Shown here piece by piece: positions 20,701 through 29,434 of a stretch of DNA of 29,434 bases. The DNA lies in NCBI GenBank assembly GCA_012295275.1, contig CM022676.1, forward strand, positions 14,032,796 through 14,062,229, written 5' to 3'. Numbering within the stretch: the stretch's first letter is position 1; each line of letters starts with the position of its first letter. The DNA is from Chrysomallon squamiferum (taxonomy: Eukaryota; Mollusca; Gastropoda; Neomphalida; Peltospiridae). A model generated the notes under the pieces. It had not been told where the DNA came from and searched no databases. It saw only the letters and a program-made list of their open reading frames with translations. The position numbers and the translations under genes are program-made.

Positions 20701-20806
20701 TTTGGGAGGATTGTTTCAGAATGTTGATATGCGAGATAAAAGATATGGAAAATGTTGAATCCTATTCAGATAAAATTATAATTATAATTATCTTTTATGA
20801 TTTCAG

Positions 20807-20904
20807 AACATTATTACTGTGAAGACTTGACAGAAGCAGTCACAGACTGGGAAAAGGGGTCTGAGATTGGTGCAAAACCAAGACTGAGAAATTTAAAATT
20901 AATT
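20807..20904 (+). pseudogene. MARS1: Methionyl-tRNA synthetase-like exon (linker before catalytic core)
   Basis: Between ATGATTTCAG and the donor GTAAGC lies a 98-bp exon, phase 1 in and phase 0 out. It encodes CEDLTEAVTDWEKGSEIG then AKPRLRNLKLI. Animal cytosolic MetRS has a conserved E-x-x-x-AVTxWEKG linker between the N-terminal GST-like domain and the Rossmann core. The next exon continues with the start of that core in the matching phase. No N-terminal GST exons were found upstream, so this is a partial copy. Confidence 0.65.
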
Positions 20905-21178
20905 GTAAGCTGTTACAACATAATGTTTCTAAACATAATCAGAATGCTATGTTATTACTATAAATAAATTAATTTTAGAAAATGAAATAAAAATTGAATA
21001 TTAATTAAATATGTTAGAATAGGTTTAGTAAATGAATGAATAAGTAGAGAGATAATAATGTGTTGTGTGTGTGTTTGGATACATATGAACACCTGCATTT
21101 CAGTACATTGTATATATCTGTAATTTATGTATTTAGTTTATTTACTGATTTATTGATTTATTGATTTATTTATTTCAG

Positions 21179-21256
21179 GATGGTGAAATAAACATATTAA
21201 TCATCAGTGCTCTTCCCTATGTACAGAATCATTCACAAGTTGAAGCTGACAACTGA
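21179..21256 (+). pseudogene. MARS1: Methionyl-tRNA synthetase-like exon (start of Rossmann core, truncated)
   Basis: The acceptor TTTATTTCAG is followed in phase 0 by DGEINILIISALPYVQN, matching the MetRS core opening of the type GERNVLITSALPYVNN. After the asparagine the similarity is lost and the frame ends HSQVEADN-stop. The ATP-binding HIGH-type motif (HLGN), which should follow within a few residues, is absent, so no aminoacylation activity is possible from this copy. Spliced structure with a 274-bp intron shows it came by DNA duplication, not by retroposition. A donor-like AAGTAG|GTAAAA follows at about 21320. Confidence 0.65.
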
Positions 21257-21517
21257 AGATGACAAATTACTAAAGTGAGAACTCAAAACATGAACTGACA
21301 ACATGGAAGTGGAAAAGTAGGTAAAAAATATTTTGTTTTAATTTGGTTAGGAATTGTTTTTATTTGTGTATTTCATTTGTTTTTATTGTTAGATGGTTGT
21401 TTTATGAAATGAAATGTGTCGTTTTCTTCATCTGTCTTTCTCTTTCTGTCTGCATCTGACTGTCTGAATGAGTCCATCTGTAAACATGTTTTATTTTTTA
21501 TGTTATTTTATTGTTAT

Positions 21518-21562
21518 TGTTATTATTATTATTATTATTATTATTTTCATTAGTAGTAGTAC

Positions 21563-21597
<35 letters not shown>

Positions 21598-21600
21598 ATA
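21518..21600. repeat. (TTA)n and (TAG)n microsatellites
   Basis: TTATTATTA followed by TAGTAGTAG units. The I/S-rich plus frame here is artefact. Confidence 0.93.
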
Positions 21601-21837
21601 GTATCTCTTTACATCTGTATCATTTTGTCTGTTTGTCTACCTGTATAATTGTGTTTCTTTATCTATCTCTGTCCCAAAATCTGTTATACATGCATTCCTC
21701 CATTAAAGGTACAACATGAAAAGATTTAATTGTTTTTAACAAAAGTAAAATTTTGCTACCTGGAATGTAATTAAAATATATGTTCTATATATACACAGTA
21801 GAATTTTAATATACAAAACTTATATACATTTGCATGT

Positions 21838-22140
21838 ATTTAAAGACATCTAATTAACATTCATTAATTTTATTCATCTTCAGGCTTTGAGAGTTCATTT
21901 CTAACATTGTGAACATACCAAGACTCAGTTTGTGCAGTGAAGTAAACTGGGTTTCTGTGAAAGAAAAGATGAGGAGAGATATGTAAAGACTTCTACAGTA
22001 TTTTTATAAAATGTTTTGTATAGAATCCATTTTGTTATGCATTGCAGAATATTAAAATTTAGCTAATATAAAGGCATTGGTTGTTTGTAAGTTTGTGTGA
22101 GTGATGGAAAGTTTGTGTGTGAGAAATCTCTCAATTTTCT
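21838..22140. repeat. Third, diverged partial copy of the start of block B
   Basis: Follows 22478-22800 in order: CATCTAATTAACATTCATTA, CTTCAGGCTTTGAGAGTTCATTT, GAGGAGAGATATGTAAAGAC, TATTTTTATAAAATGTTTTG, CAGAATATTAAAATTTAGCT. It sits tail-to-head beside copy 2, so block B was first duplicated locally. Divergence looks greater than between copies 1 and 2. Confidence 0.75.
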
Positions 22141-23420
22141 TCAGTGACCACAATGTTGACTTTCTCTCCATTCACTTCACTGTACCAAACTTTGCTTGAT
22201 TTATATTTACTTTTATTTTGTTTTATGTGTCTCCCTGTTGTTTTTATGTTTAGTTCATTTCAAAATATTTGTTTGCTTATATATTTTACTTTATTTACTT
22301 ATATAGTAACATCTTAAAAACATAATTACTTTTTCCTAATAATTTATCTGTATACAAGAAAATATAATTTCTAGTACTAATATGAAATAGTTAACAGTGA
22401 AAGTGTTAACTCAGAAAACACTATTTCTCTTAATGGTATGAAACTGTTAAAAGTAAAAGATCTAATTAATATTTGCATTAAAAATATCTAATTAAAATTC
22501 ATTGACCTTTATTCAGTTTCAGGATTTGAGATTCCATTTGTATTATTCTGAATGTATCGAGGTTTTATCTAATAAAATAAATCATGAGTTTTTCTGGAAG
22601 GAAAGAGGAGGAGAGGTGTCTAAAATCTTCTAGTATATTTTTATAAAGTGTTGTGGATTGCAGGAGATTAAAACTTAGCTAGTGTAAAGGCCTCAGCTGT
22701 TAGTGGTTTGGTACATGATCCTTATTAATGAAAAGACAAAGATTATCCACTGATGTCCATGTCTCTTTGTGTGTGTGTGAGAAAAGGGGAGGGGTGAGAG
22801 TCAGTGTGTGTGTTTCTGTTTGTATATGAGAGAGAGAGATTGTAGACAACTATGTTCATATTTTTTCATATTTAAATAATCAAAAAAAAAGAAAAGAAAA
22901 AGGAATCTTTAATATCAGCAGTAAATATATTGTGTCATGAATGTGATATTAGTCTTTACTTTTGTACTCTTTCATCATCTTTCTTTTTATTGAAAATAAT
23001 AATTACTCTGGTTTTTGCTATTTTCTTACATGCAGAGTAACAGATAAATATAAATCAAAAGCAACTGGTAACTAAGATTTACAGTTGTTCATGCTTTAAA
23101 CATATATTTCAAAGTAAAATGTAGAAAATCAAGTTTGTAATAAAATAAATATTCATACTAAGAGATTAAAAGTGTAATTCAGACATAGAATCTGTGTACC
23201 TTTAATTTTCTGAGTAAATATTGACAGCACATTATCTATTTCTAGGATTTGAAAAAAAAAAAAAAAAAAAAAAGGTTATTATTTTTGTTTCCAATTACAG
23301 AGGAAGTAATATGTATTGATGGTATTTGATGACAAGCTTATTTCTCTTTCTCACATCTTGAGCTGGCGGCCTGGTCAGTATTACTTAAACATCTCACAGC
23401 TGTTTTCTGTTCTGCTACAG

Positions 23421-23482
23421 ATACACACGTCAGTAACAGTGAAATGGTTCAAACACAACTTGCACAGCTCAGTGTAATGTGA
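23421..23482 (+). CDS. Short terminal exon, copy 2
   Basis: The same acceptor TCTGTTCTGCTACAG, phase 1 and 19-codon length as 13812-13873, reading THVSNSEMVQTQLAQLSVM then TGA. Two conservative or neutral residue changes and no indel. Confidence 0.5.
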
Positions 23483-23724
23483 CACACAAGTTTACCTGTA
23501 TTCTCAAACAACATACAGATCAGAGATAATTGTTAGTGACAAGACAGAAACAAACAACTGATCTCAAGAACATTAAAATAAATGAAGATTCTTTGAAAAA
23601 AAGAAATAACAAAATAGATCCAAGTGGGAGAACATTTAAATCCAATATAGATTTTAAAATTAAAGAAGCTTTCAGATTTAGTAAAATTAAATATCGAATA
23701 TAGATTTTATGGAAAGAATTGTTC

Positions 23725-23728
<4 letters not shown>

Positions 23729-23758
<30 letters not shown>

Positions 23759-23792
23759 TTATTATTATTTTTATTATTATTTTTTTTTCAGA
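23729..23792. repeat. (TTA)n microsatellite with T run
   Basis: TTA units with interruptions ending in nine T. The equivalent place in copy 1 (14148-14170) is a short interrupted TTATTA run. Confidence 0.9.
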
Positions 23793-24360
23793 TGATATAA
23801 AAATGTTTGGCACATAGAGACAACATTAGAAGAAATAATTGTTTTAAAATACAACTTAACCTGAACTAAAACAAGCATTTTTCTTCAAATGTTCCGGCTA
23901 TATTTTTTTGTAGAAAAAAGAAAAAAAGTACAGTTACGTATATTTCTAATAAAAATTAAATATTTTTTAAAACAGTTATAAGAAAATAGTTTTTAAATTC
24001 AATTTACAGATTTGAAATATTTCTCACTATTATTAATTTTTATATTCAGTATAGAGATATGCAGAATTACATTGTTTCATTACATCACCAGAGAATACCA
24101 ATTACAGTTCTACTGAATGTTAAATATTAGGTATTTATAACAAATATTCTTCGCTAGAAAACGTTTTCTATAATAAGAAAAGTGTTTGTTATATGTAGCT
24201 TATGATAAGTAGAAGTTTCTCCAAAGACATAATCACTAAACAGTTGTTCAAATCATTCAGCTGGAAATGATGAGGCTTGAGTCAGCTGTCTGTAATATCT
24301 AAACCTAAGTCCTAACACACAAATATACATACATATATATATATATATCGTCTATTAATA

Positions 24361-24460
24361 TGGACAAAAAAGATGTAAACCTATCACTCCTAACACAGCT
24401 AGCAGCAAAGAATCATTGATGTGTACCATCCCACAGACAGGAGGCTATTATAACAGCTGT
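24361..24460 (+). pseudogene. Ig-half relic, copy 2
   Basis: Keeps SKESLMCTIPQTGGYY in frame with the copy 1 piece at 14696-14881. The leading part has lost about 30 bases and no open frame spans it. Confidence 0.25.
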
Positions 24461-24506
24461 GTAGATTTTCCAGCAGTTCAATAGAAAATTAATGTATTGC
24501 CTTTTC

Positions 24507-25079
24507 AAGTCTTGTGCACTTCGTAATAAAGTATACAGAGTTATCTCCCTTCATATTAGATTAATTATTTAGTTCATTCTTGTATTCATTGATTCCACTG
24601 TTATCAACTGTTGAACATTCTATATTTACAATAATATCCTCTGAACTAATTTTTTTTTTTTAAATATTTTAAAACAACACTAAATATAACCAGTGTAGGG
24701 CTTTACAGTTCAAAAAGATTTTCAAATAGCTAATTAAAATAGTAGACCATAAAATGGTTGCTGCAAATTTTTTTTTTTTCAAACAAATGAACATAAATAA
24801 AAAATAATAAACAATAAATAAATAAAATAAATAAAAATAAAAATAAATAAAAAACAACATAAATAACAATAAATAAACAAATCATAAAATAAAGTAACAA
24901 ATTAATAGCAAACAGAAGCTGTTTGTTCCTTTTCAACAATGTCAAGGCTGCAGATAAAAATCACATTAATTTATGTTACACTGTTCACTGGTTTCAGTAA
25001 AAAAGTAAACAAACTTCACTATTTGTTCTGAGTGAAATGATTGGTTGTATTCTGAAAATATTTTACATCAAAATGTGCG

Positions 25080-25134
<55 letters not shown>

Positions 25135-25300
25135 CTATCAATGCATATGAGTCCCCTAGAAACAAAACAAAACAAAACACAACACGTTTCTGAATCTTTA
25201 TTAGTGCTGGCTTTGACAAACTTCTACAGCAATAAGAATGAAACAACAATACTTGATGTCACATGTTTAGTCAAAATTAGTTTCATTATTCAGTCTGTAT
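24507..25300. other. Sequence present only in block B copy 2
   Basis: Inserted between ATTAATGTATTGCC and TACTGATTTAGTATTAAATC relative to copy 1. It begins near a GTTATCTCCCTTC string (reverse of AAGGGAGATAAC). It then holds A/T-rich ATAAATAA repeats (24780-24900) and a (CA)n array. No coding frame recognised. Probably one or more transposed repeats. Confidence 0.55.
25081..25132. repeat. (CA)n microsatellite
   Basis: About 25 CA units inside the copy-2-specific insertion. Confidence 0.96.
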
Positions 25301-26344
25301 TTCTACTGATTTAGTATTAAATCACAAACAAACCAGTTAAACGCTGATAGATGAATTTAATCAAGACTGGGATTGTATCTTTTCATACACTGGTTAACTT
25401 AACTGTTCTTTCAGTACCTGTATAATACAGGATTAAAACCAGAACATGTTTTGATAAAACAGTAGTTACAGTTTGCCTACTTTTCTCCAGGATAACCTTT
25501 TAGGTTTTATTCTACGAAATAATCATATTACAACAGTGATGACTAGAATTTATTTTGCAACATTACCAGAAACACTATCTAATGAATAGTGTGTTACTAA
25601 AATAATAGTAGTTTGTCACAAGAAATCACATCAAGGTTAAATTAAAAGAACAGTAAAAAATATCACTACCTATTTCTTCATGAATGATAAGTTGTTCAAC
25701 CAAACTTTCCTAGTACATACACATCTTTCATTTATCTGATACCTTATACATGCAGCTGAGTTTAAACTGTAATCATTTACATGAAAATAAATATTCCTGA
25801 ATTATTATTGTAATATTATTTATCAGAAGTTAGAATCTTTGAATGAAATTTTAAGCTTTAGAATTATGTTCAGTTTTGTTCACTAACAATTTACAGTTTG
25901 TATGCATGAGTAGAAAGTTCAGAAGCAAACACATTATTTTACAAACGAGCTGAAAAAAACAACTATAGAAATAATTTTTCCATCCATAAATTCTTTAAAA
26001 TAATCATATATCACTACTTGTTTACGATGTATAATATTATTTCAGGAACACTATCGTTTAGTCAGATGCTTTTTGTCAAGGGAGGAAATCAATGTAAATA
26101 AATGACAAGGGGAAATAACTCTTACTCACAATAAACATTACATCCGGCTAATCTAAGTCTTTTTAAAACTTCAGTTGTAGTAGATAAATATAGAGGAATC
26201 TGTAAAAGACAATCGTTTTCAGGACGGTCAGGAACCAGAACAGTAGCATAAAATAAGTTTGGGATATTTCATCTTTCCACGGAGAGAGATTTAAAGATTT
26301 TGATCAACGCGGATCATGCTGGTTAGATCGCGGTTAGGAAAAAC

Positions 26345-26399
26345 ATGAGCAGTGGAATGACAGACAGGGACGATGTACATCAGAAGAGCAGACACCCAG
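26345..26399 (+). CDS. Candidate first coding exon (copy 2), function unknown
   Basis: ATG in the context AAAACATGA opens MSSGMTDRDDVHQKSRHP and ends in phase 1 at CCCAG|GTGAGG. Its relative in copy 1 is 16148-16241. Here the longer upstream coding part of copy 1 is missing. No known motif. Confidence 0.4.
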
Positions 26400-26490
26400 G
26401 TGAGGCATATAATTTCAGTTTATTATACTAAATTTTGAGATGCAGATCCAGTAACTAGTTTTCAAAAAGCTATTAATTAATATAATATGT

Positions 26491-26685
26491 TTGAAAAATG
26501 TGTTGCATACCACTAAAACAAAGACTGATGAGGGTCAGTGTATCGATATAGCTGTGTTGTTAGAAATCACCACAGAGTCAGATTCCTTTAGGCAGGAAAT
26601 GATGGAAAAGGGGAAACACTATAACACGAGAAAGAGTTCGAACAAAATGTTTAAGATATATCATATAGATAAACGGTCAGATTTT
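26491..26685 (+). other. Open segment after the first-exon candidate
   Basis: A non-repetitive frame with CIDIAVLLEITTESDSFRQE has a counterpart in copy 1 (16371-16440, CIDVAVLLEIT then SDSFGQE). Upstream and downstream of this core the copies differ by frame-changing indels, and no acceptor is convincing. Listed as a possible exon core, not a gene. Confidence 0.25.
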
Positions 26686-27961
26686 TTTTTATTTTTTTTT
26701 TTTTTTTTTAAGTTTTAATTTTGTGTGTTTTATATATTACATGGTTCTCACTGGTTTTGGAAATTTATGGAAATTCGAACACACTATTATAGTGACTATT
26801 TTTATACAGGACATGGTTTTCACAAAAATAGTTCCCAGTTTCAATAACAATTTAAACTTTTAAGATATAAAACATATTCACTTTTATTATAAAATAAAGG
26901 ATATGCTTAGCACTGTAGCAAAAATAAAATTTCAGATATATAGTGGAATTTATTTCAGAAAGATTGTGTTTCTTATACACATCTGACATATTGTTTGCTA
27001 GCTCAGACAATAACAGTGGCACAGGAAAAAGAAATTTATCACATATGTTTATTCTGTTGTATTCTTCTCAAGTTTAATATTTTATAACTAATCTCAGTTT
27101 TATAATTTTTATTCTTGTTTCATACTGATCATTTATTGTTTCAAATGCCTGCAATGTTGATTAATACAGAATAGTAAATTTTGAAATATTAATCACCATT
27201 TCTAAGTTTGTTTACATTCACAATATCAGATTTATTTACTTCTGCATGTCAACAGATTTCTTTTATTTTTGGATTTGATTTGTTTGCTTTAAAGAAATCT
27301 GTTATCAGTAAAAATCAAGATAAAGAATGAAACCCTTTCATATAAGTTTAAAGTTATTCCTAGTGTGTCATAAATATTTCTTGTCAGTGTAACATCACAC
27401 TTTACTTGTTCATTCTTTTATCACAGATCCATTTATTTCTCACTGCTTCGTTGTATATACATAAGTTTAGAGTGACAGAGACATACATGTATATTTTATG
27501 TTCATCAGAGCTATTAATTTATTTATATCATTCTCATTGGCAATTTACTGTCTGTAGCAATATAACAATTGTTTTCCTTAAAGTTTATCATTTCCTAGTA
27601 AAAAGCATTTTATATCAAATTATCATTTCTTTTCAGTTTGATGTAGTTTGATTTGGGAATAAATACTGAGATTGTGTTGTATGGAAGCAAGGTAAGTGTT
27701 ATTTTCATCTGCATATAATAAATACAGATGAAAATTATTCATTATTTGACTTTTAACAAACACTGAAACAAAAATGTGTTATCCATTGTAATATTAGTTG
27801 TGCAAAGAGCAGCTTTGATTACAGAAAAGGAAAATGTTCAGCTTGATTAAAACTGACAGAAATGAATGGAACAATTGGTCAGAGATCTTATTTTTTACTT
27901 TTAGTATTGTGTTTAACTGTTTCTTCTTTTCTCATATAAATCTGCTTCTTGCTGTGTTGCA

Positions 27962-28178
27962 GACTGTTAATCATGAAGGTGGAGCAACGAATAATTCAGA
28001 TGAGAAAAAGAAAAATATTTTGATATGTAAGTTGGAATACAGAAAAATAGAACACCATTTACAGGCACTTTGTGCAGGGAGAAAACATCTGGCCCATTAC
28101 AAGGAAGAAGATCCACTAGGAACAGCCAAACAGAGACTGAAGATGGCTAATCTGAAGAAAAGAAAGAAACTGATGTGA
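27962..28178 (+). CDS. Candidate terminal exon with a basic C-terminus, function unknown
   Basis: The strong acceptor TTCTTGCTGTGTTGCAG is followed by 71 codons to TGA. The frame starts TVNHEGGATNNSDEKKK, then KLEYRKIEHHLQALCAG, and ends QRLKMANLKKRKKLM, a basic tail that could be a nuclear localisation signal. Composition is balanced and non-repetitive, unlike artefact frames nearby. A possible 5' exon ends at AAGCAAG|GTAAGTG (27689), but its phase does not give this frame. I do not recognise the protein. Confidence 0.4.
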
Positions 28179-28470
28179 TGTAATGTTCGTGACATTTGTA
28201 GCTACTGTGAAGTAAGTAGAAATGAAAATAATTTTAGTCATAACTACAAAGTAATAGATTAGTATTTAAGAGGTGAAACCACTCAAACACTAGGAACCTC
28301 ACTGTGCTTGAAGCCTTCTGATCTTTTGTGTGAACCACTAGAGTGAACTTGATGTACACATCAAACATGACTCAGAGATTTTGTAGGAACTTTCTCCATC
28401 ATCAGGCTTGGTAGTTAGGGTTCTATATTTTATTGCCCATTGTCAGATTAATAACAAACACTAGATTATT

Positions 28471-28910
28471 CTAATCATCTGTCAATTTTGACTTGAAATT
28501 TGAGCCTTGATCAGACTGAATTTCATCTCGTAAATCAGTCATAGTGAAATATTTTATCAGCAATTTTGTTACCACACTAGCTGTCAGCTTACATAATGGG
28601 ATTGACTCTGGGAACCTATTATTCACACACATTATTGTCAGCAGAGAGTGATTACCCTGGCTAGTTCTGGGCAATGGTCTACTAATACTTTTGAGAAAAA
28701 CAGGTTCACTGATTGATACCAATTTTAGGGTTGTCAGTCAGGGCAATAACTTGATTTGGTTTCCCAGTTTTCTGACACAACTCACAACTTTTGACAAATT
28801 CTTTTGTCTCATGATAAATTCCTGGCCAACAGAAGTCTGATGCAATGCACTTACACATTTCCACTCACCCCAAATGACCCAGAATTTCCTGTCTGTATAT
28901 TCTAGTACTA
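28471..28910 (-). mobile_element. Degenerate Ty3/gypsy-type integrase fragment
   Basis: The minus strand first shows an HHCC zinc-binding piece at about 28735-28910, with GHLG, then DFCWPGIY, then SCELCQKTGKPNQV. In another frame at 28471-28722 a catalytic-core piece follows, with RPLPRTSQGN, LLTIMCVNNRFPESIP and IQSDQGSNF, the last holding the second conserved aspartate. These are hallmarks of Ty3/gypsy integrases. The two parts lie in different frames, the acidic residue expected in the VDxxGPLP position is lost, and stops flank both. No LTR, reverse transcriptase or protease was found nearby, so this is an inactive fossil. Confidence 0.8.
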
Positions 28911-29039
28911 CCACAAATAGTATACTCTGACATATATTTAACATATTTCTTCAGAGTATACATCTCTGGCAATTCTGAAATATTGACATTACCTTCTGTT
29001 CTAATAAAACATACAGTTTTCTGACTATCTTTTTTCTAG

Positions 29040-29434
29040 CATAACAGTTTCAAACAACATGTTCATTCATTTTGCAATATGGACAACTGATAATTGTGTA
29101 ACATTTTATTTGAGTTATTTATATATGATTAATTTTTATATATTTAGTTAGCTAGAGTTTGTTGTTTCATTTTATTTATATTGCTGTTTTTTTAAACTTC
29201 ACTGTTATTATTATTATTATTGTTATTGTTGTTATTTGAATACTTTTATTTTTATTTCTTTTTTATTATTATTACTTTTCGTCAAATCTCACTTCTGAAC
29301 AGTTAATATTATCTCATTCTGTTTCTAATTAAGCAATAATTAAAAAGTAAACTACCTGAGTTGTGTTTTAAAATTTGATTATTTCAGATGAACTCAATAA
29401 TACTTTTTTGTGCCAAGATAATTCTTAAAGTAGC
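29040..29434. other. AT-rich end of window, nothing recognised
   Basis: Contains short TTATTATTG runs near 29203-29236. No exon or repeat family identified. Confidence 0.6.

Larger units (their letters stand above)
22478..27545. repeat. Segmental duplication block B, copy 2
   Basis: Counterpart of 12370-17160, same order and orientation. Contains the conserved terminal exon, the Ig-half relic, the first-exon candidate and about 800 bases absent from copy 1. Confidence 0.9.

Noticed and set aside
24669-24945. Hydrophobic minus-strand frames suggesting membrane proteins
   Set aside because: They arise from ATAAATAA and T-rich simple sequence in the copy-2-specific insertion.

Overview
This window looks like nuclear DNA of an invertebrate animal, most likely a mollusc. 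It is AT-rich and full of microsatellites. It has GT-AG introns, immunoglobulin-like (Ig) and scavenger-receptor (SRCR) exons, a piece of a cytosolic-type methionyl-tRNA synthetase and a Ty3/gypsy integrase remnant. Several stretches carry the AAGGGAGATAACT-like motif, which I associate with molluscan repeats (recollection, not searched). Species was not determined. No bacterial-style gene, rRNA, CRISPR array or intact tRNA was seen.

Region 1 (78-6148, minus strand) is the best gene: a small type I Ig receptor, read as six spliced exons: signal peptide, Ig1, Ig2, 13-codon stalk, transmembrane and cytoplasmic. Every junction is phase 1, with GTAAG or GTGAG donors. The 3' end lies off the left edge. 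Both Ig domains carry extra paired cysteines in CxC motifs. The introns hold (TAA)n, (GAA)n and (TTTA)n arrays, a decayed fragment of the Ig2 exon, a SINE-like element, a second leader-like relic and a cysteine-rich frame.

Region 2 (about 7.4-9.5 kb) has a 31-bp minisatellite and minus-strand exons for the 3' end of a second receptor-like gene. Its tyrosine-rich tail (YVDI, YTQI) is spliced in frame to a 37-codon terminal exon. No ectodomain or membrane exon for it was found in the window.

Region 3 (9.6-27.5 kb) is a large segmental duplication: block A (9601-11196 and 18737-20335) followed by block B (12370-17160 and 22478-27545), with a third partial start of block B at 21838-22140. The copies carry exon relics: an SRCR domain fragment, a leader exon broken by a frame shift, a conserved terminal exon, a candidate first exon behind a TATA-like box and an Ig-half fragment. 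Between A and B the copies differ. Copy 1 holds a 1.2-kb element with a 202-bp tandem repeat. Copy 2 holds two spliced exons of a methionyl-tRNA synthetase.

Region 4 (27.5-29.4 kb) has a plus-strand exon-like frame of unknown function and a degenerate Ty3/gypsy integrase on the minus strand. The overall picture is a fast-evolving, tandemly duplicating cluster of cell-surface receptor pieces. All exon calls rest on reading frame, splice signals, phase and motif recognition only; no alignment or transcript data were available.
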